The notes beneath the pieces were generated by a model. It ran no database searches, was not told the DNA's origin, and was given only the letters and a program-made list of their open reading frames with translations. This document shows, piece after piece, positions 36,901-45,245 of a DNA stretch of 64,000 nucleotides. Numbering within the stretch: the stretch's first letter is position 1; every line of letters begins with the position of its first letter. This DNA is from Grimontia sedimenti. GTDB lineage: Bacteria; Pseudomonadota; Gammaproteobacteria; Enterobacterales; Vibrionaceae. Location: the NCBI RefSeq assembly GCF_011045095.1, contig NZ_JAALDL010000005.1, positions 124,001 to 188,000 on the forward strand. The letters are read 5' to 3'. The position numbers were made by a program, and so were the translations under genes.

Positions 36901-38088
36901 CACCTTGGCATCTGGATGGACAAAGTACTTGCCCTCCAGCATCTTTTGATGCCATCTGGTTTACGAGGAGTTGACTTCGCACTAGTAGATCTTCCAGGAA
37001 TTCGAGAAGAGCTTAACGCACTTATCGATCACTGGAATCTCAATACACCGCTGCCAGAAGCTTCCGCTTTGACGCAACGTTTCAGTACAATGCCAAACCC
37101 TTACGAGATGTATAGCGTTGACGGAAATGGTGTGGTCAGCAATGTCAATTGGGCGCCAAGTTGGAGCAATACAGAAATTTGGGCTGTTCCAAACAGACTT
37201 AGCTGGTGGTTCAATTCCCGATACGGGTTAAATCGCAGTGGTTCAACGCCTTTCGCGAAAGCAATGAACCAAGTACTGGTGCGTTACGACAGCTACCGCA
37301 CTGACTTGTACAAACCAGAAGCGTTTGCCATGCGTTCTAAGGTTTCTGTCTATGACTACAATGGGCGAGTGCCGTTCGGACATGAACTTATCGATGTGCA
37401 GGGTCAACCTATCGCGGTAGATGTTCGAGAAGATTCTTTGGCGCTGGGTAAGGAAATGCTTGAATCTTATAAACAGAGTGAAGCGTACCTATTGTCAACC
37501 TATACAGCTAACCAACTGGTTTCGTTCCAATCAGCACGCACAGCAGCTAAAGACAATGCTCTGGCAGGACTTGCGAATGCTGAACAGCTTAAATCTAGCG
37601 ATGACGTTAGTGCGTTGATTGAGTTTGGTCCGGGTGTCGAGAAGTTTGTAGCTGCCTTGAGTACTACGTTGACGGATGCGCAGCCATTCCTCACCGGTGG
37701 AGAGTTGATTGGTGCAATTAACCTGCTTTACTCAAATGGTGACATTGTGTTCCAAAATGGGTGTTATTTCCTTGCTGATGTAGGCTGTGTATTCACTGCA
37801 GCTGGGTTTACTCAATCAGCGATCGACATGGGGGTTGCGTACAAGAACATCTGGCTTGCTAGTATAGATGTTGCAAACGATACTTTGACGTACCTTACCG
37901 CTTACGTTGCTGAAGTTAACAACATGTCAGATGCTAATAAAGCGCTACTGGGCGTTTCTAATGAAGCCATCGATGAATACGTTCAGAATCCACTTAAGCG
38001 TGAAGCTAAGAAGCTTGAAGCATTGGATGAAACAGGCTTTAGGAACCTTGTTGTTCTTTGCGAAGACGACTGCATCTCTAGCTTCTAA
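33991..38088 (+). CDS. Large zinc metalloprotease lipoprotein
   Basis: 1365 residues. A lipoprotein signal peptide has the lipobox IAGC (Cys19), so it is probably anchored in the outer membrane or exposed outside. The metzincin-type zinc site is H583-E584-H587-H593 in AHEIGHNLGLRHNF, preceded by a long N-terminal region with a GGGGGLGPSFANPLTGEI segment. The C-terminal 700 residues show no recognised domain but have paired cysteines. This resembles the 'zinc-dependent metalloprotease' lipoproteins of marine gammaproteobacteria. AAAGGAC lies before the ATG. It forms an operon with the barrel protein and is followed by a terminator. Confidence 0.88.
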   Translation: MKFNRLFLSVSITAAIAGCGADDQAYDTVDRDIYQSSFADITDNAPVRIGDCADCYEIPLDGVWAFQQTFGDVTRTSDVHPYMYDFLNEENLVTLKLRKDGLVAEKLEGDITFEGEVSRFPGDHNEPRLLTLAGDYEAYQCKEDSYGDCTNKEEKVTDPSVRWWQKTHFTPEYDQITLHDDQLLFNHYFDKQINKVLTHVEFLPKEGVINIEFEHNIVGDNTFLELGEPEKNTVFYSLVRLDTVATPGYQPVHYDLAEHDKFGFFKTSYEKLDPNFVENQQGYEGYFLNRFDPNQDKIEYYLSDEFFRKDDKGNLINKLWLDATIEGFHYMNKSLEDKFSKNGRVVPELVLVNANATEPSGVKVGDLRKNVVHIVPEASNGGGGGLGPSFANPLTGEILSAYTIMFPGNLIQSTARHWDVLANHYNNDELTADISSDAGSKPQPTRSSSSAISLSDDLNAAVAGSSSNEAQLSFEKSINDTSYNSAEEIDFAELKEKRDLRLEKMIENNIYPVDLHSISTAIEKTNITNLDFVKEGFYQEQTDQQIADGEPRKLKLWDQLTASQRKAVTDDMGAHYYRHVLAHEIGHNLGLRHNFAGSYDGHNFYSQEEVQRMGLKGVASSSSVMDYLPSKLNIQPAFGHYDRAALRFAYQRKVEVHENIDEAVLSDEEVVSAIRDLRENDKIELVDLSLKDAIKSVDLSQPSALVALENSDELWAQNKELKNYQYCTDGRGRVALESGCLVFDEGASFEQIADYHAQQYDDFFELRNSRDGRVEFNENDRSLSKYFRLLYQFNNMNMVVDDYYREFRDFEIDYSEVCPSGSSLTGEEQKRCDVATAAYKQAHFYLDILKTPEKTCNVTIEQRVWSDGSFGPVSEFLNEKFGLATMNFFAGSAGGKAYTSQLHLPTSCFDEKMNDALASGTHYFTGSSGTKYALNFKVTGESVHGEYLNKVTFADRASTEDAPSIGYEVEHLGIWMDKVLALQHLLMPSGLRGVDFALVDLPGIREELNALIDHWNLNTPLPEASALTQRFSTMPNPYEMYSVDGNGVVSNVNWAPSWSNTEIWAVPNRLSWWFNSRYGLNRSGSTPFAKAMNQVLVRYDSYRTDLYKPEAFAMRSKVSVYDYNGRVPFGHELIDVQGQPIAVDVREDSLALGKEMLESYKQSEAYLLSTYTANQLVSFQSARTAAKDNALAGLANAEQLKSSDDVSALIEFGPGVEKFVAALSTTLTDAQPFLTGGELIGAINLLYSNGDIVFQNGCYFLADVGCVFTAAGFTQSAIDMGVAYKNIWLASIDVANDTLTYLTAYVAEVNNMSDANKALLGVSNEAIDEYVQNPLKREAKKLEALDETGFRNLVVLCEDDCISSF

Positions 38089-38110
38089 CGACTAACCGAA
38101 ATATCTAATC

Positions 38111-38138
38111 AAACCCCAGCGAATTCGCTGGGGTTTTT
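38111..38138 (+). terminator. Terminator after the metalloprotease gene
   Basis: AAACCCCAGCGAA (38111-38123) is self-complementary with TTCGCTGGGGTTT (38124-38136), followed by TT. Confidence 0.88.
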
Positions 38139-38201
38139 ACTTTACACTGTGTTTGTGCTTCACTGTTTTTATTCGATTTATCAGTAGATAGTACACCTCA
38201 A

Positions 38202-38693
38202 ATGACCAATCCAAGCTCCACCCTCGACCGCACAGATATCGAAATCCTCCGCATTCTCCAATCCAATGGCCGCCTGCCGGTTGTTGAACTCGCTAAGCGG
38301 GTAAACCTTACCACCACCCCATGTTCTGAGCGGGTAAAACGTCTCGAAAGGGAAGGGTACATCTCTGGGTATCACGCAGATATCTCCGCAGAGAAACTGG
38401 GTTTAGACGTGGTTGTGTTTATTCATATGCGCCTCGACCAAACAAACCTGTCTATCTTTGATAAGTTCGCTAAATCCGCGATGTTGATTCCGGAAATTGA
38501 AGAGTGCTACTCACTTTCTGGCGATTTCGACGCCATGGTGAAAGTGCGTGTAAAGAACATCAAGGCTTATCAGAAGTTCATGTCGACCCGTATTATTCAA
38601 CTTCCTGGTGTTATCCAAACTAGAAGTGAAATTGTGATTGCAGAATATAAGCGGAGCGCTGGAATCAACCCAGACCTCATTGCGATGTCTTAA
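38202..38693 (+). CDS. Lrp/AsnC-family transcriptional regulator
   Basis: 163 residues. HTH (about 8-65) with LDRTDIEILRILQSNGRLPV and TTTPCSERVKRLEREGYI, then the RAM ligand-binding domain ending in QTRSEIVIAEYKRS. A cytoplasmic regulator that usually responds to an amino acid. It lies 192 bases upstream of a CtlX-like hydrolase gene in the same direction and probably controls it. A second member of the family lies at 56924-57406. Confidence 0.92.
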   Translation: MTNPSSTLDRTDIEILRILQSNGRLPVVELAKRVNLTTTPCSERVKRLEREGYISGYHADISAEKLGLDVVVFIHMRLDQTNLSIFDKFAKSAMLIPEIEECYSLSGDFDAMVKVRVKNIKAYQKFMSTRIIQLPGVIQTRSEIVIAEYKRSAGINPDLIAMS

Positions 38694-38885
38694 GAGCGAA
38701 ACGTTAAGACAAAGTAAAGGGCATTTTTTGTGCTGCATAGGTATATTACCTATGGGTTCTATCATTGATAGTTAATTTATTACACCAGTCGACATATTTT
38801 CTTCGTTTTCAGGTAACTTTCCTTTGTGACCATGGCTAAACTAATCCCTATAACAACAATGTTAATAAAATGTTGAGGTGTTTAG

Positions 38886-39854
38886 ATGGTCGCACCCATT
38901 CCGAGAGATACGATCAACTCTCAGGCCACTGTCCACGCAGCAAACGCTGTGGTGATGGTGCCACCTATTGATTTCAAATTTAACGTGGAAACTAGCGCAG
39001 ACAACGAGTTCCAGAAATCCCTGACTCTTTCTGATGCAGAAATCCGTACCAAAGCGCTAAATGAGTTCTATGGAATGGTAGAGCTATTGCGGTCACACGG
39101 AGTGAATGTGACAGTAATGGACTATTCCTCAGAGCAAGGCGAAACACCGGACGCCGTATTCCCCAACAATTGGTTTTCTACCTCTATTACTGGTGATATT
39201 TACCTCTTCCCAATGGCATGTGAAAACCGCCGTCGTGAAGTTCGATCGGATACCTTAGTCAAGGCATTGCGAGAGTCCGGATTCAAAGCTCCAAAAGTAC
39301 ATAGCCTTGGTGATTTAAATGCACCAAAAGCCTTTTTGGAAAGCACCGGAGTTATGATCATGGATCATGTTAACTCCACCGTTTACGCAGCTCTATCAGT
39401 GCGCTGTGATCGTGATTTACTCCAGCAGTATGTAAATCGCGCGGGATTCAAAGAGGTGATTTATTTCGATACCCGAATGTCTTCTGGCTCGCCTGTCTAT
39501 CACACCAATGTGATGATGGCTGTGGGTGAGGGATTCGCAGTAATATGCGATGAAATCATTGAAGAATTCGAGCGTCGCAGAGTGTTGAATTCATTACAAA
39601 AGACGAAAGATGTCGTTTCAATTACTGAAGAGCAAATGGGTCAGTTTTGCGGCAACATCCTCCAACTTCAAAACGACAAAGGCGAGCGACTGATCGCGAT
39701 GTCACTTTCAGCCTATAATGCGTTTACCTTGGAGCAAAAACGTGTGTTACGTAAACATGGCAAACTGGTTCCAATCGATGTTTCAATCATCGAAACCATT
39801 GGTGGCGGCAGCGTAAGGTGCATGTTGGGCGAGAATTTCTTGCCGACGCATTAA
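38886..39854 (+). CDS. Amidinotransferase-fold hydrolase, CtlX-like (arginine deiminase-related)
   Basis: 322 residues. A pentein-fold enzyme with the likely catalytic set D89 (PDAVFPNNWFS), H206 (GSPVYHTNVMM) and Cys312 (GGGSVRCMLGEN). These are the signatures of the CtlX group, linked to citrulline use in some bacteria, within the wider arginine deiminase/amidinotransferase superfamily. It acts in the cytoplasm; the substrate (citrulline, arginine or a related guanidino/ureido compound) cannot be fixed here. GAGGTG precedes the ATG. The Lrp-type gene upstream fits control by an amino acid. Confidence 0.87.
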   Translation: MVAPIPRDTINSQATVHAANAVVMVPPIDFKFNVETSADNEFQKSLTLSDAEIRTKALNEFYGMVELLRSHGVNVTVMDYSSEQGETPDAVFPNNWFSTSITGDIYLFPMACENRRREVRSDTLVKALRESGFKAPKVHSLGDLNAPKAFLESTGVMIMDHVNSTVYAALSVRCDRDLLQQYVNRAGFKEVIYFDTRMSSGSPVYHTNVMMAVGEGFAVICDEIIEEFERRRVLNSLQKTKDVVSITEEQMGQFCGNILQLQNDKGERLIAMSLSAYNAFTLEQKRVLRKHGKLVPIDVSIIETIGGGSVRCMLGENFLPTH

Positions 39855-39886
39855 AAAAGAGCCTGACAAATGTCAGGCTCTTTTTT
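39853..39886. terminator. Bidirectional terminator
   Basis: AAAAAAGAGCCTGACA (39853-39868) pairs with TGTCAGGCTCTTTTTT (39871-39886). It ends the ctlX-like gene and also the eight-gene leftward operon, whose last stop codon touches it. Confidence 0.92.
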
Positions 39887-40464
39887 TATTGGGTGATGGT
39901 TTGTGACTCAAGGGCCTTTTCAGCTTTTTGAGCCATAAACTCTTTATACATCGCCGCTTTGTCATCTGGTGAAATTGGTGCGTCCGTCTGGTCTAAAATG
40001 CCATCGAACATTTCACTCATTGCTTTTGTTGGCATACTCATAAGTACACACATTTGCGGCTTGCCAGCAATGTCGACGATCGTAGTCTTTTCAGTCACTG
40101 CCATTTGAAGCTTACCATCAGCAATGGTTTTTGCGATTTGTTCGAATGAGCCGGCTGATTGGTTTCCAGCATCGCCTTTATTGATCTTCTGATAGCTTTT
40201 TTCCAGAACGCTCACTTTTGAATCAAGTGATTGCATCAGCTGAATTCGAGCCTGCATTTCAGCCTGATTACGGTCAATATTAAAGTTTTCTGAATACTCA
40301 ACGCAGCTTGCTACGGCCAGTCCTTTTTCAGAGAAAGGATTAAATACCCAATCTGGGATGTTGGTTTGTGGTAATTGTGGTTCGCTTTCTTGCGCTGTTT
40401 GTGTTGAGCCACAACCAGCAAGAATGGCAGTGAATAGAATAGATACCAATGCTTTATATTTCAT
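39886..40464 (-). CDS. LPP20-family lipoprotein
   Basis: 192 residues. Lipobox LAGC (Cys18). After a short linker comes IPDWVFNPFSEKGLAVASC and a helix with repeated Ala/Arg contacts (QAEMQARIQLMQSLDSKV), the pattern of the LPP20 fold seen in several outer-membrane lipoproteins, including FlgP-type proteins. It is the last gene of the envelope operon, 10 bases after the transglycosylase gene. No direct function is known; a structural role at the outer membrane is inferred. Confidence 0.78.
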   Translation of the reverse strand: MKYKALVSILFTAILAGCGSTQTAQESEPQLPQTNIPDWVFNPFSEKGLAVASCVEYSENFNIDRNQAEMQARIQLMQSLDSKVSVLEKSYQKINKGDAGNQSAGSFEQIAKTIADGKLQMAVTEKTTIVDIAGKPQMCVLMSMPTKAMSEMFDGILDQTDAPISPDDKAAMYKEFMAQKAEKALESQTITQ

Positions 40465-40474
40465 TTTTTTGCTC

Positions 40475-41773
40475 TCAGATTGATGAATAGGTTTCTAGTT
40501 TTTCGTATTCGCTAATTTTTTTGCGAACCTTACGGACGTACTTTCGCGTTTCGTCATAGGGAAGGTTTGCAACCAGAGTGTTGTATACTTCTTCCGAAGA
40601 CATGCTATTGATACGTTTTACAGCTGCTCTGACACTTCTTTCTCCAAATGCCTTAGCGACATTTCCTGCCCCCGTGTTATACGCAGCGATGATTGCGTAA
40701 TTGGCGCTGACTGGGTCGTTAATACCTTTCAGGTATCTGCGTTTCAAAATATCGAGATATGCCACGCCTGTTTCCACGTTAACACCAGGAACATAAAGTT
40801 CCTTTGCAGTCATCGGAGAGTTTTTTCCACGTTTGAGTTTATTCACATCATGGCCTGCAGTTGTTGGTACGATTTGCATCAAACCGTATGCAGGAACATG
40901 AGATTTAGCTTTCGGGTTAAAGTGTGACTCTGTGTGCATGATTGCCAAAATAAGTGACTGCTCAATATTTTGACGCTCACTTTCTCGTTGCACATAAGGC
41001 ATGAAGGTTTGAGCCCGCTTCGATACAGAGTTTGAGGGCATGATCATGGAAAAATCGACCACTTTTCCTGATGTCTTCTGAAATTTAGCCTGAGATTCTT
41101 CAACGGCTTTTTCAGCAGCTGCAATGCGCTCTTGTTCTACTGCTCGCATCTTAGCTTTTTCCTTTTCAGCCATTACCTTGGCAGCATTTTCGTCAGGCGC
41201 GATGCTCTCAACCAGTTGATCCAACTGGCTCATTTGCCTTTCAGTCTGCTGATTGATTGTTTCTTTTAGCTCGGCGATGACGGCATCTTGGTCTTGCACA
41301 GGACGCGGCTTGATTTGTTCCTTAGTGACTTTCTCAGGGACGGATTGAAAGCCCATCTCTTTGAAAAGCTCTTCATTCTTCTTAACGACTTCTTTGATTA
41401 CCTCTGTGCTTGATACCTTGGTGCTATCGATGTTGTGGCTAATCGTAACTTCGCCTTTTTCAAGATCAATAACTGTGCGGGCTGCAAGCTCAGGATCGTT
41501 TATCACGACGGTTGTTGCGCTATCAGTCTTGTGGCTATTCCAGGTTTTTATCGACTTGTCGGTTTCTTTATCCCACCGCTTCAAATACTCTGCTTGCCAG
41601 GCTGAGAATTCTGCCAGATGAGCTTGATACCACTCCGCAAACTCATCGTCGAAATTAGCATTCAAATCGCTGACTTCTTGATTAAGCTCTGCAAAGGGAT
41701 CGTTCGCATTGGCAACTATAGAATAAATTGCAAGGTTAAATCCGACAGCAAGTATAAGAAGTTTTGTTTTCAT
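40475..41773 (-). CDS. MltC-like lytic murein transglycosylase
   Basis: 432 residues. Signal peptide 1-23 (no lipobox, unlike MltC). A long N-terminal region has a DUF3393-like part (about 85-145) and a Glu/Lys-rich coiled coil (about 160-235), then a family 1 SLT domain (about 265-420). The catalytic glutamate is E282 in LAIMHTESHFNP, followed by AYGLMQIVP and AAYNTGAGNVAKAF. It cleaves peptidoglycan glycan strands in the periplasm. As the only clear enzyme in this operon, it could open the wall for an envelope-spanning structure. Confidence 0.9.
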   Translation of the reverse strand: MKTKLLILAVGFNLAIYSIVANANDPFAELNQEVSDLNANFDDEFAEWYQAHLAEFSAWQAEYLKRWDKETDKSIKTWNSHKTDSATTVVINDPELAARTVIDLEKGEVTISHNIDSTKVSSTEVIKEVVKKNEELFKEMGFQSVPEKVTKEQIKPRPVQDQDAVIAELKETINQQTERQMSQLDQLVESIAPDENAAKVMAEKEKAKMRAVEQERIAAAEKAVEESQAKFQKTSGKVVDFSMIMPSNSVSKRAQTFMPYVQRESERQNIEQSLILAIMHTESHFNPKAKSHVPAYGLMQIVPTTAGHDVNKLKRGKNSPMTAKELYVPGVNVETGVAYLDILKRRYLKGINDPVSANYAIIAAYNTGAGNVAKAFGERSVRAAVKRINSMSSEEVYNTLVANLPYDETRKYVRKVRKKISEYEKLETYSSI

Positions 41774-41787
41774 AGCTATCCTGCTTT

Positions 41788-42561
41788 TTAGTTTAAATAA
41801 GCGCCTAGATCATCAACGCTATTTGCTTCAGTTTCCAACAGCTGAATACTGACATTTTCATAGATGTACTGGCATTCATCACTTTGGCACTTCTCGACCA
41901 TGCGAAGGCTTTCGTGCAAATATCCCGATCTCCAAAGCCAACGGGCTAATAGTGACTTTGTCTCATTACGAGAAATGTTATTTGAGGCGACATACTCCTG
42001 GTAATAACTTCTCGATTGTTCAGGTTTTATCTCCGCTAGCATGACGGTTATCAAACCTGCCGTGTCATTAGAAAACTCTGGTAACTTGAGTAACTTTGGA
42101 GCGACAGCACGTAAGCTGTCCCAATCAGACGTTTCGGCAAAAAACTGAGCATAGAGAAAAGCTGTACGTTCTAGGTCTTTCTCCATGTTGGAAATTGATA
42201 TGTCACCTTTACATGTCGCAGACGTCGCTGTGACATTGGAATACCTCAAGTTATCAATTTCGACACTAACATCCGCAAATGGCCAGTTTTGCCATCTCGG
42301 TTGAGTTATTACACCTGCTGCTATGATTTCTCTTTCGGTTTTAGCCCGCACGGGTAGTGTTAATGCGCTTCGGCATTCTGCCTTGATGATTGATTCATTT
42401 ACTGTATTGTCTCGCGTTAAATTGACTTCAACGTTGTTGTCATTCCATTGAACGTCGTATGTTGTTCCCGCGAATTGCCACGCAGCTATAGAAGAGAAAG
42501 CTGGCAGCGAATAACTGCCAGCTAATACAACGAGAACTGCCGCCTTACAAATCCTGCGCAT
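41788..42561 (-). CDS. Exported protein of unknown function
   Basis: 257 residues. N-terminal signal peptide (MRRICKAAVLVVLAGSYSLP, then AFSS). The N-terminal half looks beta-rich. The C-terminal half (about 130-250) is helical with short repeated pairs (LLARWLWRSGYLHESLRMVE), resembling TPR- or Sel1-like scaffolds. Two cysteines close together (KCQSDECQ). It overlaps the upstream gene by 17 bases, so translation is coupled. No family is recognised; the context says envelope. Confidence 0.72.
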   Translation of the reverse strand: MRRICKAAVLVVLAGSYSLPAFSSIAAWQFAGTTYDVQWNDNNVEVNLTRDNTVNESIIKAECRSALTLPVRAKTEREIIAAGVITQPRWQNWPFADVSVEIDNLRYSNVTATSATCKGDISISNMEKDLERTAFLYAQFFAETSDWDSLRAVAPKLLKLPEFSNDTAGLITVMLAEIKPEQSRSYYQEYVASNNISRNETKSLLARWLWRSGYLHESLRMVEKCQSDECQYIYENVSIQLLETEANSVDDLGAYLN

Positions 42562-43837
42562 TGCTCACTTGTCCAGAAGGACCTTTGTTGGCGTTGTTGC
42601 TATCGGATAGTCCGCCATCAACATTGATTTTTGAGGATGAGCCTGAACTCTCTTTCACCCGCTTTTCATTCTGTTTGGCAGCTTTCGCAGCTGATGCTTC
42701 GAGTGATGGCGCATAAACGGCAACAGAAAGCATCCAATCACCATCTGTGCTCTTGAATGATTTAACAGACACCCCTTGAGGGAGCTTACCTGAAGCAAAT
42801 GTACTGTAAGAATCAGTCATTTTGATATTGTTGATGAATGAGTTCTTTGTTTCGCCTAGTGCTTTGGCATCCGCTGGGTTCAAACTGTCTGGCGCATACT
42901 CAAATTGCTCATTGCTTTCCATTTGGTTTTCAGAAAAGCCACCCGCCCAATAAACCTGCTCACCTTGCATGGTCGCTAACAGCGCATTTCTTGCTTTGGT
43001 TTGCGATTGGTTTTTGGCGAGGGTAAGCATCTTTCGTTGAATCGCTTTGCTGCTATTTTCTCGAATGATGGATGAACCAAACCCCAAAACATAGGTTTCT
43101 TGGGTTTCTGGATGGGTAAGAACTTTAGCACCTACTGGAGGAAGAATGCCGGTTTTCAGGTCAGTAATAACTTGTTTGAAAATCTCGTTTGGATTCGTGG
43201 TTTCAGTCAATGCACCTGATTGTCTTTTCGTTTGCTCACGAGTCTTTGGTGTTGAAATGAGGCTTACACGAACAAAGCCTTCCTCTGGGTCATCGTAGAC
43301 ATCGAAAGTGACGTAGCCAGCCAGTGCTCCTTTTACAGATTCAGTACAAGTATCAGAAATAGATGAAAAGGTATTTGCGACGCTATCGTTACCTGTATCT
43401 ATGACATCCATTGTTTCGTTAGATACGGTAGTACACGCACTGTTCATGCCTTCGAAGTTTTCCACCAATTGCTTTTTCGCAATTTGGAATGCTTTAGTGT
43501 ACGCACCTCTTTTTGACAAAAGTGTTGCGTTACGGTTGTCGTAATTGTTGTAGTAACTGCTGCCCGTCGAAAGTATTCCAATACCCGAACCAACGGCGAT
43601 CATTTTGACGCCATCTTCACCATCTTCGACCAAGCTTTGATGCGCTGAAAGTACGCCAGATTGCGCATTCTCAGCGAAGATTACATCATCCACCTCGCGT
43701 GTATTCGAGGTGTCGACAGTTGTAATTTCTGCAGATGCTGCCGTTGCCGGAACAAGATCTGACAAATCAAAGTCTTCAGCAAGAACAGGTGAAACATAGC
43801 CTGCGACAAGCAGGGCTAACAGCGTTTTTTTAATCAT
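42545..43837 (-). CDS. Exported protein of unknown function (SGFG-operon component)
   Basis: 430 residues. Signal peptide 1-20 (ending VLAEDF). A Gly/Ser/Asn segment (about 80-100), then a domain in which residues such as RGAYTKAFQIAKKQLVENF resemble the helix of LPP20/FlgT-type domains, and a segment ETYVLGFGSSIIRENSSKAI that may be a second copy. The C-terminus is low-complexity (Ser/Asn/Gly). No enzyme motif. Its position between the two-domain SGFG protein and the helical protein suggests a shared complex. Confidence 0.72.
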   Translation of the reverse strand: MIKKTLLALLVAGYVSPVLAEDFDLSDLVPATAASAEITTVDTSNTREVDDVIFAENAQSGVLSAHQSLVEDGEDGVKMIAVGSGIGILSTGSSYYNNYDNRNATLLSKRGAYTKAFQIAKKQLVENFEGMNSACTTVSNETMDVIDTGNDSVANTFSSISDTCTESVKGALAGYVTFDVYDDPEEGFVRVSLISTPKTREQTKRQSGALTETTNPNEIFKQVITDLKTGILPPVGAKVLTHPETQETYVLGFGSSIIRENSSKAIQRKMLTLAKNQSQTKARNALLATMQGEQVYWAGGFSENQMESNEQFEYAPDSLNPADAKALGETKNSFINNIKMTDSYSTFASGKLPQGVSVKSFKSTDGDWMLSVAVYAPSLEASAAKAAKQNEKRVKESSGSSSKINVDGGLSDSNNANKGPSGQVSNAQDL

Positions 43838-43848
43838 TTTATTTCCGG

Positions 43849-45245
43849 TTATAGCATTGATAATTGGTAATCATTGTGGATTGTCAGCTGAATAGCTTTC
43901 CCGTCTGTATGTACTTTCATGGCTGGGGATAAAAGGTGTGACAATTCACCTAGGCTGTTGATAGAGCGGAGTCTTACAAGGGTCGAATTTTTGCCTTTTG
44001 AGACTTTTACATCTGAAACATCAGCAAGGCTACTCAGTACAGCATGGAGTTTGGAATGATCGCCTGCGATATGGTTGGCAATGCTAATTTCTCTGATAGG
44101 TCCGCCAGCTTGAACCAGAGCGTGAGAAGCCTTTTGGATGGTTTGACGAATCTCTACTTGGTTGTTTTCTGATTGCAGATAAACCTCTGCCAATGTGCTT
44201 AACACGTCATCGTGGCTGGGTAGTGCAATTAACGATGGGTCATTTCGCCATTGACCATAGTTATTTCCTAATCTGTCCTTGATGCTTAGATCAAGCTGCA
44301 AGCGAGTCCCTGACTTCGAAGGTGAAGGTTTGGCATCTGCAACCAATAACAACGAGGCACTCTCTGGACTTGCGGTGACCGTCATTCCAGAAGAGGTGAG
44401 GGCTTGCGTCAAATGGTAGCGAACATTCGCATGCTCGGAGACGACAAAAATATTGGGATTGCCGATTCGTTGCATTGCTTCTTTGAGTTTTGCTTCCAGC
44501 CCGCTTTTTTCAACCTCGACATTCAAGGTGACCTCGATCATGCCACCAGGCAAAGACTTGCTGGATATTTCGCTCCAACTCTTGACTGTGCCATGGCTGC
44601 TCATTGAGAGAGATTGGCGAACCATTTCTGCTGATTTTAAAGACTCATTCGATTCCGTCAGGTACAACTCTGATGACGACGAAGAGGAGAGCGCGGACTT
44701 GATGACGACACCAAGAACTTGGCTGATAGCTCTTCTCAAAGCATCCTGCTCGGCAACTTGACGCGCGGTAAGTCCTGCCACCTTGTCATGTAAGCCTTCA
44801 CCGCTCACGATAATGGACTTGGTGGTGTCTTCCTCCCAGTCGATATCATCCCCTTCAAAACTTTCCGGAGCATCAAGTGGAAGTCTGGCGGTCACACATG
44901 TATCGTCGCCTAAGATTTCAGGGTCAGAGAAGTCCAGCACCATGGTGCCATTGGCGAGTCCCGTTGCTATAGCTTCAATGTTTTTATCGCTGAATACTGA
45001 ATCATCAAAGCTTTCAGAACGTTTGGCCGAAGACAACAGATTGGTAGATTGAAGCACGGAGCGAAGATTGTCCGCAGCTTGCGCTTGTGCTGACTCAACA
45101 GCGAGTTTCCCTCTTCCATAAGAACAGCCCTGTTCTGCTAAAACAGGGCTTCCAAATCCAGAAAGCTCAAGTTCAAAAGCTTGGGATTGGATGGAAAAAA
45201 CAGCGGCATCAATGCCGCTACTTTGCTTAGCTTTGACCTGTCCAT
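43849..45245 (-). pseudogene. Exported SGFG-domain protein with a frameshift in its signal peptide
   Basis: The body of the gene (from about 45194 to 43849) encodes about 450 residues beginning FELELSGFGSPVL, with a second related region near RQVAEQDALRRAIS and a third part with YHLTQALTSSGM. It has no ATG in frame. However, an ATG at 45245 with AAGGAAAG upstream starts MDRSKLSKVAALMPLFF, which becomes a perfect signal peptide (continuing SIQSQA, then FELE) if one T is added to the six-T run at 45195-45200 or the ribosome or polymerase slips by one. As read, the frame ends after 34 codons. It overlaps the upstream stop by 19 bases. Confidence 0.82.
45195..45219 (-). terminator. Terminator-like hairpin with six-T run inside a signal-peptide coding region
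   Basis: On the minus strand, AGCGGCA and TGCCGCT form a 7-bp stem with a 4-base loop, then G and TTTTTT. This is intrinsic-terminator geometry, but it lies inside the start of the SGFG gene, at the point where that gene needs one extra base. Confidence 0.6.

Noticed and set aside
44400-44760. Plus-strand open frames inside the envelope operon
   Set aside because: They are antisense shadows of clearly coding minus-strand genes, without ribosome-binding sites.
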